DNA of 64,000 nt from Mesorhizobium sp. ES1-1. GTDB lineage: Bacteria > Pseudomonadota > Alphaproteobacteria > Rhizobiales > Rhizobiaceae. Below, in pieces: positions 33,743 to 42,636 of the stretch. The notes beneath the pieces are model-generated. The model made no database searches. It was not told the origin of the DNA and saw only the letters and a program-made list of their open reading frames with translations. Position numbers and translations under genes: made by a program. Numbering within the stretch: position 1 is the first letter of the stretch; each line of letters begins with the position of its first letter. The stretch is taken from the NCBI RefSeq assembly GCF_020164785.1, contig NZ_JAIUGX010000006.1, forward strand, positions 186,001 through 250,000, written 5' to 3'.

Positions 33743-33763
33743 GGGCTCGTCACCCACGAGCCC
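33743..33763. terminator. Stem-loop downstream of degP-like gene
   Basis: GGGCTCGT (33743-33750) pairs perfectly with ACGAGCCC (33756-33763) around a five-base loop. It lies just beyond the degP-like stop on the minus strand. No T-run follows on either strand, so it may be a weak terminator or a processing hairpin. Confidence 0.35.
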
Positions 33764-33785
33764 CGCCCGATCCAGCAGTCAGGCC

Positions 33786-35309
33786 TCAGCCATTGGCAAA
33801 CGGCACCGCTACGTAGATCTGAGCACCGTCACGTTCCACCAGCAGCAACACCGATTTACGGCCGGACTTGCTGGCCTGTGCGATTGCCTGCGTGACCTGC
33901 CTGGCGTCCTTCACCGGCGCCTGGTTGACGGCGACGATGATGTCGCCTGCCTGGATGCCCGAGGCCGAGGCCGCCTTGTCCGGGTTGACCTTGGCGACCA
34001 GGGCGCCTTCCTGACCGTCGGCGAGATCAAGCTCCTGTCTGACATCAGGGGTGATGTCCATCAGGCTGAGCCCGATCGCCGGGACCCGCGAGCTTTGCTT
34101 GGCGGACGGCGCGTCGCCATCGGTTGCGGAAGCGGTCTTCACATCGTCACCGTTGCGGCCGACGTCGACTGCGATTTCCACTGCCTTGCCCTTGCGCCAC
34201 ACGCCAAGCGTCTCGCGGGCGCCCGGAGCGACATCGGCAACGGCCCGCGACAGGTCCTTGGGATCCTTGATCTCCCGACCGGCAAAGCTGGTGATGACAT
34301 CACCGGTTTCGATGCCAGCCTTGGCTGCCGGCGAGTCGCCATTGATCTGCGAAACCAGCGCGCCGCCGGCATGGTCTAATCCGATGGCGCTCGCCACATC
34401 CGGCGTCACTGGCTGGATCTCGACGCCGAGATAGCCATACTCGATGTAGCCGCCCTTCATCAGCTTGGCGACGACCTTCTGGGCTTGGTCGGAGGGAATG
34501 GCGAAGCCGACGCCGACGCTGCCGCCATTGGGCGAATAGATCGCCGTGTTGATGCCGACCACATTGCCGTTCGCGTCGACCAGCGGGCCGCCGGAATTGC
34601 CATGATTGATCGGGGCATCGATCTGGATGAAGTCGTCGAACGGCCCGCTGTGCAGGTCGCGGCCGCGTGCGGAGACTATGCCCGCGGTGACCGTGGTGCC
34701 GATGCCGAACGGATTGCCGATCGCCAGCACCTGGTCGCCGGTCATCAATTTGTCCGAGTCCCCCCATTTGACCGTCGGCAAGGACTTGTCGGAGTTGATC
34801 TTGAGCACGGCGAGGTCGTTCTTGGCGTCGCGGCCGACGAGCTTGGCGGGAAGCACAGTGCCGTCGTCCAGCGTCACCTTGATCGAGGTGGCGCCGTCGA
34901 CGACGTGATTGTTGGTGACGATGATGCCATCGGAAGCGATGATGAAACCGGAGCCGAGCGCTTCGGCACGCTGTGCCTGCTGCGGTGGCGTCTGTGGAGA
35001 TGGGATGCCCTGGTCGCCAAAGAACTGGCGGAAATATTGATCGAAAGGCGAGTTGCCAAGCGGCACGCCTTCGTCGTTGCTGGTAGGCTGAGCCTGCATG
35101 ATGGTGGTGACGGTCACCACCGCCGGCTTGTCGGCCGCCACTATGGGCGCAAATGAGCCGTTTGGCGCTGTGACGCCGACGACGGGGGTCATCGTGCCGG
35201 CCTGTGCATGATTGTCCCTGACAACCGTAAGGGCAACAGGGCTGATGATGAGGGCGGCGCCCAGCAAAGCGGCGACGCGATGTCTGCGAAGAATCTTGAG
35301 GGATGACAT
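33786..35309 (-). CDS. degP: DegP/HtrA-like periplasmic serine protease
   Basis: A 507-residue Do-type protease. A signal sequence or anchor covers about residues 8-37. The trypsin-like domain carries His135 in NNHVVDG, Asp165 in NDLAVLKI and Ser239 in GNSGGPL. Two PDZ domains follow (about 295-385 and 405-500, the second with IQAGDIIVAVNQ). The ATG at 35309 is chosen because it puts a proper signal peptide at the N-terminus; an in-frame ATG at 35408 would add 33 basic residues. It degrades or refolds damaged envelope proteins. The 246 bases upstream hold its promoter and no other gene. Confidence 0.9.
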   Translation of the reverse strand: MSSLKILRRHRVAALLGAALIISPVALTVVRDNHAQAGTMTPVVGVTAPNGSFAPIVAADKPAVVTVTTIMQAQPTSNDEGVPLGNSPFDQYFRQFFGDQGIPSPQTPPQQAQRAEALGSGFIIASDGIIVTNNHVVDGATSIKVTLDDGTVLPAKLVGRDAKNDLAVLKINSDKSLPTVKWGDSDKLMTGDQVLAIGNPFGIGTTVTAGIVSARGRDLHSGPFDDFIQIDAPINHGNSGGPLVDANGNVVGINTAIYSPNGGSVGVGFAIPSDQAQKVVAKLMKGGYIEYGYLGVEIQPVTPDVASAIGLDHAGGALVSQINGDSPAAKAGIETGDVITSFAGREIKDPKDLSRAVADVAPGARETLGVWRKGKAVEIAVDVGRNGDDVKTASATDGDAPSAKQSSRVPAIGLSLMDITPDVRQELDLADGQEGALVAKVNPDKAASASGIQAGDIIVAVNQAPVKDARQVTQAIAQASKSGRKSVLLLVERDGAQIYVAVPFANG

Positions 35310-35555
35310 GGTCGTTGTCCATGCGAGACATTCGGTCCGGCGCCGTGGCTGTCTCAAGAGGCGGCCTATCCGGCGTATCGACTGCAGCGGCTGCCCGTCT
35401 CGCTTCATGAGGCAGTCCTGCAGGTCGATGGGCGGGAATCTAGGACGCCGATGCGGACGAATTAGGTTTTTCGCCGATATTACAAAGATTTAATTCTTTC
35501 GGGATGACGGGCGGTTCAGCATTTGTCGGCCGTGGCCACGCCCTCAAGCTCATCG

Positions 35556-36299
35556 CTAGAGCTGGATGTCTTCGGTTTTCTGCAGATAGCCCGATGCGAT
35601 CTCTCGCATGCGCCTGGCGTCGAAGCTCGGTCCATGGCCGCCATGGCCGATGCGGATCGGCAGGTCGAGCAGGCGCCGCATCGTCGTGCGGTAATCGACG
35701 CGGCTGGAGTCCGGCAGATCGTCGATCAGCATGGCATCGTAGATGGCGTCGCCAGCGAAGAAAACTCCGTCCGCCTCGTCGAACAGGGCAATGGAGTCCG
35801 GGGAATGGCCCGGCAGATGCAACACCCGGAACTGGCGGTCGCCGAGATCGATCATGTCGCCTTCGTTCAGGGTTCGCGTCAAGGGCGCAGGCGGGATCTT
35901 GTAGTCGGCAGCTTTCCAGCCCGGAGCCGGCAGCCTGGAGACAGCGCCTTCCAGGTGATGGAACATGTTGGCATAGGTCGCCGCATCATCCATCGTTTCG
36001 AAATGCGCCGCACTCATGCTTGGCCCTGCCCGCCAGGGAAATTCGTGCAGCGATCCGACATGGTCGAGATGGATATGAGTGGCGACGACCAGTAGGGGCT
36101 TGCCGTCCCGCGTCTCGATCTCCGGCGCCAGCGGGCGAATGCCCATACCGGTATCGACCAGCAGATCGGCATCGCGACCACGCAGATGCCAAAGGTTGGC
36201 GCGCACGAAACTGTGCACGAAAGGTTCGGTCAGCATCGTCGTCTTGTCGTCGACGACGGTGCTGCTGAACCAGCTTGGCATCGGTGACAAGCCAGACAT
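35556..36299 (-). CDS. MBL-fold metallo-hydrolase
   Basis: A 247-residue metallo-beta-lactamase-fold hydrolase with the zinc motif His75-Ile-His77-Leu-Asp79-His80 and further ligands in LHLPGHSPDSIALF and FFAGDAIYD. The LWHLRGRDADLLVDTG start and the overall length resemble glyoxalase-II or lactonase-type members. The start at 36299 is used; the reading can be extended to 36383, inside the phosphofructokinase gene. It begins 16 bases after the phosphofructokinase stop and is probably cotranscribed with it. Substrate not determinable. Confidence 0.8.
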   Translation of the reverse strand: MSGLSPMPSWFSSTVVDDKTTMLTEPFVHSFVRANLWHLRGRDADLLVDTGMGIRPLAPEIETRDGKPLLVVATHIHLDHVGSLHEFPWRAGPSMSAAHFETMDDAATYANMFHHLEGAVSRLPAPGWKAADYKIPPAPLTRTLNEGDMIDLGDRQFRVLHLPGHSPDSIALFDEADGVFFAGDAIYDAMLIDDLPDSSRVDYRTTMRRLLDLPIRIGHGGHGPSFDARRMREIASGYLQKTEDIQL

Positions 36300-36315
36300 T
36301 ATGCTGCGCCATTCA

Positions 36316-37482
36316 TCAAACGAATGGCTTTCCGACCTTATATTTCTCCGGCACCAGCCTCTTGAGATAGGCCATGCCTGCATCGGACAGCTGGTTCACG
36401 TCGGGCTTCATGAAATCGTCGGGCATGTGGCGGGTCTTGCCGGCGACGTTCTGGAGCGGAACCTTCTTCAGAACCGTCCTGGTGCCGTCATATTGCAGCG
36501 CCACCGAGCCGCCACCCTGTTCGGCAACGGTCACCGCGAAGGCGCCGGCGTCGAAAGCCTCCTGCGCGTCGACGGCACTTATGGCGCCGATATAACCGCG
36601 CGGCATATAGCCCAGCGCGTCGACGCGCGCCCGCTTGCCCGGCAGGCCCTCGGCGAGAGCGCGTTCGAGCGCCGCAGGCAGGTCGCTTCCCGACAGTTTG
36701 ACGTTGCCATGCGCATCGCGCTCCAGCCTATCGGGCGGCACCAGGCTTTCGACCAGCGCCTTGCCGTCGGCGGTGCTCACACCTTCCGACACCGCGACGA
36801 TGCAGCGCTTGTGGCGGTCGAGCGTGGCGCGCACGTCGTCGATGAAGGCGGCGGCGGAGAAAGGCCGCTCCGGCACGTAGACAAGGTGGGGGCCGCTTTC
36901 CGGATCGAGTTGCCAGGCGGCGGCCGCGGCAGTCAGAAAGCCGGCATGCCGGCCCATGACGATGCCGACATAGATACCGGGAAGGGCGCGGAAATCGAGA
37001 TCGACGGAGAGGAAGGCGCCAGCAACGAATTCAGCGGCCGAGATGAAGCCCGGGGTGTGGTCGTTTTCCTCTAGATCGTTATCGATGGTCTTCGGCGCGT
37101 GGACGAAGGCGATCTCGCCGGCGGCCGCATCGGTGAGGATCTGCTGCGTGCCCGACGTGTCGTTGCCGCCAATATAGATGAAGGCATCGGCTCCGGCCTT
37201 CTTCAACCCCTTCAGGATCACGTCGCAATAGGCGGCATCCGGCTTGTCGCGCGTCGAGCCGAGCGCGGCGCTCGGCGTTCCGGCGATCAACCTAAGCCTG
37301 TCCTCGGGAATTTCGGAAAGATCGACGTAGTTGCCGTCCCTGATACCGCGCACGCCGTGGATCGAACCCAGCACCTTGGCACCGGGATGCTGCTTGCGGA
37401 TTTCCAGCGTCGCCCCGACAACCGTCTGGTTGATCACGGCGGTCGGCCCGCCGCCCTGCGCGATAACGAAAGTTCCGGCCAT
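36316..37482 (-). CDS. pfp: 6-phosphofructokinase, probably PPi-dependent
   Basis: A 388-residue phosphofructokinase. Near the N-terminus is QGGGPTAVIN; GGNDT lies at 105-109 and PKTIDND at 130-136, and MGRHAGFLT comes later. In the GG(N/D)D position the Asp that distinguishes the PPi-using class follows Asn here (GGNDT), and the KTIDND Lys is the other hallmark of that class. It phosphorylates fructose-6-phosphate reversibly. Many rhizobia lack ATP-PFK and use the Entner-Doudoroff route, so this enzyme may work in gluconeogenesis or the pentose cycle. The start at 37482 (MAGTFVIAQ) fits the family. Confidence 0.85.
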   Translation of the reverse strand: MAGTFVIAQGGGPTAVINQTVVGATLEIRKQHPGAKVLGSIHGVRGIRDGNYVDLSEIPEDRLRLIAGTPSAALGSTRDKPDAAYCDVILKGLKKAGADAFIYIGGNDTSGTQQILTDAAAGEIAFVHAPKTIDNDLEENDHTPGFISAAEFVAGAFLSVDLDFRALPGIYVGIVMGRHAGFLTAAAAAWQLDPESGPHLVYVPERPFSAAAFIDDVRATLDRHKRCIVAVSEGVSTADGKALVESLVPPDRLERDAHGNVKLSGSDLPAALERALAEGLPGKRARVDALGYMPRGYIGAISAVDAQEAFDAGAFAVTVAEQGGGSVALQYDGTRTVLKKVPLQNVAGKTRHMPDDFMKPDVNQLSDAGMAYLKRLVPEKYKVGKPFV

Positions 37483-37565
37483 TCCTGACGTCTCCCTGGC
37501 AATGAATCGCAGGCACATTCGCCTGTCTTTCGCCATCGCGCAACGGAAGAGTGGGTATCGTCAAA

Positions 37566-37594
37566 GCCAAACAGAAGGCCGCCGACCGGCGGCC
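37566..37594 (-). terminator. Rho-independent terminator of the L,D-transpeptidase gene
   Basis: On the minus strand an eight-pair GC stem (37577-37584 with 37587-37594) is followed by a T-rich tract (TTCTGTTTGGCTTT). It lies eight bases beyond the transpeptidase stop and separates it from the phosphofructokinase operon. Confidence 0.6.
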
Positions 37595-37601
37595 CGAACA
37601 C

Positions 37602-38321
37602 TCACATGACGACGACAGGATTTTTCTTGGAGACGCGGCTATAGAGATCGATGATGTCCTGGTTGATCAGGCGCACGCAACCTGACGACATGGCCTGGCC
37701 GATGCTCCACCATTCGGGCGAGCCGTGGATGCGATAGCCGGTATCCTTGCCATCCTGGTAGATGTACAGCGCGCGAGCGCCGAGCGGGTTGTCGAGCCCG
37801 CCGGGCTGGCCGCCCTGCCATTTCACCAGTTCCGGTTTGCGCTGGATCATCTCCGGCGGCGGCGTCCAGGTCGGCCATTCCTTGCCATACTGGATGTTGG
37901 CACGGCCAGACCAGCGGAAGCCATCCTTGCCGATGCCGACACCATAGCGGATGGCTTCACCGCCCGGCTGGACGAGATAGAGCATGCGCTCGTTGAGATG
38001 GACGACGATGGTGCCGGGCGCCTCGCCCGTCGTATCGACGACGATCTGCCGGCGGAATTCCGGCTTGACCTTGAGATACGGCACCGCGGGCACGTTGAAG
38101 CCATTGTCGGTCAGCGAGGCATACATCACATCGGGGCTGGTGATGTTCTTGTCGACGCTGATCGAGGGGCGGACCGGTCGCACCGAGCCGGTATTGACGT
38201 CGTCGAGTTCGAGCGCAGGCAAGCTAAGGTCAGTGGTCGAACAGCCGGCGACGCCAAGCAGCGCGAGCGCCCCTGCCCCAGACAGGATCGAACGGCGAGA
38301 ACAAATCTGATCGGTTTCCAT
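37602..38321 (-). CDS. L,D-transpeptidase (YkuD), lipoprotein-like export signal
   Basis: A 239-residue cell-wall enzyme. The N-terminus has a twin-arginine start SRRSILSGAG and a lipobox VAGC with Cys27, so it is probably exported and lipid-anchored. The YkuD domain (about 105-238) ends with the catalytic pattern HGSPEWWSIGQAMSSGCVRL, containing the active His and Cys. Such enzymes form 3-3 peptidoglycan crosslinks or attach lipoproteins and outer-membrane proteins to the wall. The start at 38321 is chosen over an in-frame ATG at 38432 because it gives a proper signal. Confidence 0.85.
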   Translation of the reverse strand: METDQICSRRSILSGAGALALLGVAGCSTTDLSLPALELDDVNTGSVRPVRPSISVDKNITSPDVMYASLTDNGFNVPAVPYLKVKPEFRRQIVVDTTGEAPGTIVVHLNERMLYLVQPGGEAIRYGVGIGKDGFRWSGRANIQYGKEWPTWTPPPEMIQRKPELVKWQGGQPGGLDNPLGARALYIYQDGKDTGYRIHGSPEWWSIGQAMSSGCVRLINQDIIDLYSRVSKKNPVVVM

Positions 38322-38878
38322 GACGTCGCCGTTTCGTTTCGGCGCCGGATCTCGCGGTAACTCACGCATATACCCAAACCTACGCTGTCGGCGGGAAGCA
38401 CGGTCTCGCCGGATAGCAGGCATTTTCACCAATCATGGTTGATAAAGCGTGAATGCGTCAATCGCAGCGTTTGCACGCGATTCCGGTCCCTTGGCCCCGC
38501 TGCTCACAGCTCGAAGTCGCCACCACACAAAAAGACCCAGATCGAGCCACATTCCGGGCACCGGCGCTTTTTAACCCGAGACGACCAACTGGGGCATCCA
38601 TGTGCGAGATCTTGAACACCGACCTCAAGCTTTTTGGCGCCGCCATTGCCGCTTCCGCCCTGGTCCCCGGTGCCAATGTGAGCGTGGCCGATATCAGGAG
38701 CACGCGAATTGGCGTGAACTGACGCCGGCCCAACGCTTTCGAAATTGACGGCGCGAACAAGCACGTAAAAGCGCGTCTGGCTCCTCGATAGGGAGTTGTC
38801 GCATAAGCAGAAGCGAAGGCACTTTACATTCTGCCGGGGTTGAGGATTTATCCTTGTCCTTAACCCAAGGAGACAGAC
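38322..38878. other. Intergenic region between transpeptidase and LysE genes
   Basis: This 557-base divergent region has no firmly supported gene. It must contain promoters for the transpeptidase (minus) and LysE (plus) genes. One possible small plus-strand gene, 38600-38722, would encode 40 residues with a hydrophobic centre (LFGAAIAASALVPGANV) after a weak GGGGC box; I cannot confirm it. The last 60 bases hold an AT-rich promoter-like tract and the AAGGAGA box of the LysE gene. Confidence 0.5.
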
Positions 38879-39502
38879 ATGTCCTTCGAGACCTGGGCCG
38901 CCTTCGCCGCAGCATCGACGATCCTGCTCATCATTCCGGGTCCGACCATACTGCTGGTCGTATCCTATGCGCTTGGCCAGGGCTGGCGCACCGCCTTGCC
39001 GATGGCGGCCGGCGTGGCGCTTGGCGATTTCACAGCGATGACGCTGTCCATGCTGGGCATCGGCGCATTGCTGTCGGCCTCGGCGACAGTCTTCACCATC
39101 CTGAAGCTGATCGGCGCGGCCTACCTGATCTATCTCGGCGTGAAACTGTTTCGCGCCGGCGGCATGCTGCAAGCCGAACCTCGCACCGACCTAGCGTCAT
39201 CGGCGAGAATGATGGCGCATGCCTGGCTGGTGACCGCGCTTAACCCGAAAAGCATCACCTTCTTCGTCGCCTTCCTGCCGCAGTTTCTCGACCGGCACGC
39301 CGATTTCTGGACGCAGATGCTGATCTTCGAAACGACCTTCCTGACGCTCGCTTTCGCCAATGCCTTCGGCTACGCTTTGGTCGCCGCGCGTGCCCGCGAC
39401 GTCGTGCGAGACGAGAGGGCGGTGCGCATCTTCAACCGAACCGGCGGCACGCTGCTCGTCGGCGCCGGCATCGCGACAATGGCGATGCGCTCAGGCAATT
39501 GA
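38879..39502 (+). CDS. LysE/RhtB family amino-acid exporter
   Basis: A 207-residue inner-membrane protein with about six hydrophobic helices. The family fingerprint is IPGPTILLVVSYALGQGWR near residues 19-37, followed by GVALGDF and the TALNPKSITFFVAFLPQF stretch at 118-136. LysE/RhtB proteins export amino acids or homoserine lactone-like compounds; the substrate here is unknown. A strong AAGGAGA box lies seven bases before the ATG. The next gene begins 76 bases later on the same strand. Confidence 0.85.
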   Translation: MSFETWAAFAAASTILLIIPGPTILLVVSYALGQGWRTALPMAAGVALGDFTAMTLSMLGIGALLSASATVFTILKLIGAAYLIYLGVKLFRAGGMLQAEPRTDLASSARMMAHAWLVTALNPKSITFFVAFLPQFLDRHADFWTQMLIFETTFLTLAFANAFGYALVAARARDVVRDERAVRIFNRTGGTLLVGAGIATMAMRSGN

Positions 39503-39578
39503 AGGCGGCAAAGCCAAAGACCGCCGCACGGCGGCTGTCCATGGTCTTGGATCGGACGCGCTTTTTGAAGGAGGGGGC

Positions 39579-40901
39579 ATGCCGGTCAGAGATGCATTCG
39601 GTCTGACATTGTCGGGGGCGACGGAAGGCGGGTTCGCTTCGTACGGCCGGGCAGTGCGGGAATTGCAATGCTTCATCGGAGATCCCGTCGCCTCGATCGA
39701 CGGCGCCCTCGCGCAGGACCCCGGCTTCGTCATGGCGCATGTGTTCAAGGGATATCTCTTCGGCCTCGCCACCGAACGAGGCGCTACGGCGATAGCCAAG
39801 GCTTGCCACGAGGCGGCACTGCCGCTCGCGGCGAACGCGCGCGAGCAGGCGCATGTCATGGCCCTCGGCCATCTCGCAGGAGGGCGATGGCATGAGGCGG
39901 GCCGGATTCTCGAGGACATCACAATCGACTTCCCGCTGGACGCTGTCGGGCTTCAGGTGGGCCACCAGATCGACTTTTTCACCGGCAATGCCCGCATGCT
40001 GCGCGACCGCATTGGCCGCGCGCTGCCGTCCTGGCAAAGCGGCATGCCGGGCTACCATGCCATCCTAGGCATGCAGGCTTTCGGGCTGGAGGAGATGGGC
40101 GACTATGGCAGGGCCGAGAAGCTTGGCCGCAGCGCTGTGGAGATCGAGCCGCGCGACGGCTGGGCACAGCATGCCGTGGCGCATGTCATGGAAATGCAAA
40201 GCCGGCAGAGGGATGGCATCGCCTGGATGCGCGCCAATCCTGAAGCGTGGACGCGGGACAGCTTCCTGCAGGTGCATAATTGGTGGCACTTGGCCCTGTT
40301 CCACTATGATCTGGGCGAAATTGATGAGGTTCTCGCCCTCTATGATGGTCCGATCTACGGCACGCCGTCAGCCATGGCACTCAACATGGTCGATGCCTCG
40401 GCAATCCTCTGGCGGCTCTATCTCGGCGGCGTCGATGCCGGCCACCGCTGGGCGGCGCTGGCTGCCAATTGGCCCAAGGCCGGCTTCGGCGACTATGCCT
40501 TCAACGATGCCCACGCCATGATGGCCTTCGTCGGCGGCGGACTTGAAGCGCCGGCGCGAGCGCTGCTCGAGACGCAGGTGGAAGCCATGCGCGGCAGCGG
40601 TGACAACGCTGCCTTCACCCGGGACGTCGGCCATCCGCTGACGCTCGCCATCAAGGCGTTCGGCGAAGGCAGATATGAAGAAGCCGTTCGGCTGATCCGC
40701 CCGATCCGGGCGATCGCCCATCGTTTCGGCGGCAGCCACGCCCAGCGCGACGTCATCGACCTGACGCTGATCGAGGCCGCCTTGCGTGCCGGCGAGGCTG
40801 CGCTGGCGAGGGCGCTCACGGCCGAGCGCTCGATGTCACGGTCCGATAGTCCGCTGTCGGCGTTGCTTTCGCGGCGCGCGGCCGAATTGTCGGAGAATTG
40901 A
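39579..40901 (+). CDS. TTC38-like tetratricopeptide repeat protein
   Basis: A 440-residue, wholly helical protein resembling the TTC38 family, which also occurs in animals. Characteristic features are the MAHVFKGYLFGLAT helix, AREQAHVMALGHLAGGRWHEA, PGYHAILGMQAFGLEEMGDYGRAE, and the HAVAHVMEMQ plus HNWWHLALFHYDLGE segments with conserved His and Trp. No signal peptide. Function in bacteria is unknown; the His/Trp-rich centre could be an active or ligand site rather than simple TPR scaffolding. A GAGGGGG box precedes the ATG at 39579, and a terminator follows the stop. Confidence 0.75.
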   Translation: MPVRDAFGLTLSGATEGGFASYGRAVRELQCFIGDPVASIDGALAQDPGFVMAHVFKGYLFGLATERGATAIAKACHEAALPLAANAREQAHVMALGHLAGGRWHEAGRILEDITIDFPLDAVGLQVGHQIDFFTGNARMLRDRIGRALPSWQSGMPGYHAILGMQAFGLEEMGDYGRAEKLGRSAVEIEPRDGWAQHAVAHVMEMQSRQRDGIAWMRANPEAWTRDSFLQVHNWWHLALFHYDLGEIDEVLALYDGPIYGTPSAMALNMVDASAILWRLYLGGVDAGHRWAALAANWPKAGFGDYAFNDAHAMMAFVGGGLEAPARALLETQVEAMRGSGDNAAFTRDVGHPLTLAIKAFGEGRYEEAVRLIRPIRAIAHRFGGSHAQRDVIDLTLIEAALRAGEAALARALTAERSMSRSDSPLSALLSRRAAELSEN

Positions 40902-40926
40902 CCACAGGCCGATCTTGTCTTAAAAA

Positions 40927-40961
40927 CTGGCCAAGCCAGATTTTTTCGGGATCCGAAAAAA
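40927..40961 (+). terminator. Terminator before xylB
   Basis: A CTGGC-CAA-GCCAG hairpin (40927-40939) is followed by a run of six T (40941-40946), fitting a rho-independent terminator for the TTC38-like gene. The T-run also begins a second perfect nine-pair hairpin (40941-40949 with 40953-40961), so alternative folds are possible. Confidence 0.55.
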
Positions 40962-40984
40962 ATTAACGGCATGGGGAGGACATC

Positions 40985-42439
40985 ATGTATCTCGGCCTCG
41001 ACTTGGGCACGTCAGGCGTCAAGGCGCTGTTGATCGACGCCGGCCAAACCGTCATCGGCTCCGGCCACGCGTCCATGGATGTTTCCCGGCCGCATCCTGG
41101 ATGGTCCGAACAGGACCCGGCCGAGTGGATCCGCGCCTGCGAGGCGGCAATTGCTCAATTGAAGGCCGCTTACCCCAGGGAATTCGCCGCTGTCGAAGGC
41201 ATCGGCCTGTCGGGGCACATGCATGGCGCGACCTTGCTCGATGCCGCTGATCAAGTGCTGCGTCCCTGCATCCTGTGGAACGATACGCGCAGCCATGCCG
41301 AGGCGGCCGCACTCGACGCAGATCCGCGCTTTCGCGCGCTCACCGGCAACATCGTTTTTCCCGGCTTCACCGCGCCGAAGCTTGCCTGGGTCAAGAACAA
41401 TGAGCCCGCCATTTTCTCCAAAGTGGCAAAGGTCCTGCTGCCCAAGGACTTTTTGCGGCTCTGGCTGACCGGCGAGCACATCTCGGAAATGTCGGATTCG
41501 GCCGGCACCTCTTGGCTCGATGTCGGCAAGCGGGCCTGGTCCGCGGAATTGCTGGGCGCCACATCGCTCGATGAGAGGCAGATGCCGTCCCTGGTCGAAG
41601 GCAGCCAGAAGGCCGGTTCGCTGCGTGCCGAACTGGCATCGAAATGGGGTGTGAGAGCGGGCATCCCGATCGCCGGCGGTGCCGGCGATAACGCAGCGTC
41701 GGCCTGCGGCATGGGGACCGTCGGCGCCGGTCACGCTTTCGTCTCGCTCGGCACGTCGGGCGTTCTGTTTGCCGCCAATGCTTCCTATTTGCCGAACCCG
41801 GCCAGCGCAGTGCACACTTTCTGCCACGCGCTGCCCAACACCTGGCACCAGATGGGAGTCATCCTGTCGGCGACCGATTCGCTGAACTGGCTGTCGGAGA
41901 TTACCGGCAAGGGCGCCGGCGACCTGACCGCTGAACTCGGCGAGACGCTGAAGGCACCGACAGGAGTTTCCTTCCTGCCCTACCTCTCCGGCGAACGCAC
42001 GCCGCACAATGACGCCGCCATTCGCGGTTCGTTCACGGGGCTGGCGCATGAATCGAGCCGCACCGTGCTGACCCAGGCGGTGCTTGAGGGCGTCGCCTTT
42101 GCCTTCCGCGACAGTCTCGAAGCCTTGAAGACCGCCGGCACGACCTTGACGCGCGTGACCGCCATTGGCGGCGGCTCGCGCTCGCGCTACTGGTTGAAAT
42201 CCATCGCCACCGCGCTCGGCCTGCCGGTCGACATCCCCGCCGACGGCGACTTCGGCGCCGCCTTCGGCGCGGCGCGGCTCGGCCTGATTGCGGCGACAGG
42301 GGCGGATCCGCTCACGGTTTGCACGGCACCCAGAACCGAGGCCACGATCGAGCCGGACGCCGCGCTTGGCGAAGCGTATGCAGACGCTTATCACCGCTAC
42401 CGGGCGCTGTATCCTGCGATAAGGGGCGTTACGGCGTGA
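40985..42439 (+). CDS. xylB: Xylulokinase
   Basis: A 484-residue FGGY-family sugar kinase. The N-terminal ATPase-fold start is YLGLDLGTSGVKALLID. The substrate-site segment GLSGHMHGATLLD lies at about 77-89, a GGAGDNAASACG stretch near 230, and the ATP-site GGGSRSRYW near 397. It phosphorylates D-xylulose made by xylose isomerase. A GGGGAGG box stands before the ATG. The partner xylA lies about 670 bases downstream on the same strand, but a RIME-like element and an opposite-strand gene lie between, so the two are not a simple operon. Confidence 0.92.
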   Translation: MYLGLDLGTSGVKALLIDAGQTVIGSGHASMDVSRPHPGWSEQDPAEWIRACEAAIAQLKAAYPREFAAVEGIGLSGHMHGATLLDAADQVLRPCILWNDTRSHAEAAALDADPRFRALTGNIVFPGFTAPKLAWVKNNEPAIFSKVAKVLLPKDFLRLWLTGEHISEMSDSAGTSWLDVGKRAWSAELLGATSLDERQMPSLVEGSQKAGSLRAELASKWGVRAGIPIAGGAGDNAASACGMGTVGAGHAFVSLGTSGVLFAANASYLPNPASAVHTFCHALPNTWHQMGVILSATDSLNWLSEITGKGAGDLTAELGETLKAPTGVSFLPYLSGERTPHNDAAIRGSFTGLAHESSRTVLTQAVLEGVAFAFRDSLEALKTAGTTLTRVTAIGGGSRSRYWLKSIATALGLPVDIPADGDFGAAFGAARLGLIAATGADPLTVCTAPRTEATIEPDAALGEAYADAYHRYRALYPAIRGVTA

Positions 42440-42446
42440 GCAGGCG

Positions 42447-42614
42447 CGAGGCGCCCCCCTCTGCCCTGCCGGGCATCTCCCCCTCAAGGGGGGAGATTGG
42501 CAGCTTTGGCGATGCCTCATTCCTTTCGACATTGGTCATTGGCGAAGGTCGTCCCGACAGCCGATCTCCCCCTTTGCGGGGGAGATGGCCGGCAGGCCAG
42601 AGGGGGGTGCCTCG
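42447..42614. repeat. RIME-like inverted repeat element
   Basis: Two arms of about 54 bases in inverted orientation start CGAGGCGCCCCCCTCT and end AGAGGGGGGTGCCTCG. Each contains an internal CATCTCCCCC/GGGGGAGAT hairpin. A roughly 60-base unique centre lies between. This is the typical architecture of rhizobial RIME elements. It separates xylB from the NTF2-like gene. Confidence 0.85.
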
Positions 42615-42636
42615 GACCGTCTTTACCCAACTAGCC

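Noticed and set aside
38600..38722. A 40-residue small protein upstream of the LysE gene
   Set aside because: It has only a weak GGGGC box and no recognisable features. It is mentioned in the intergenic entry but not annotated as a gene.
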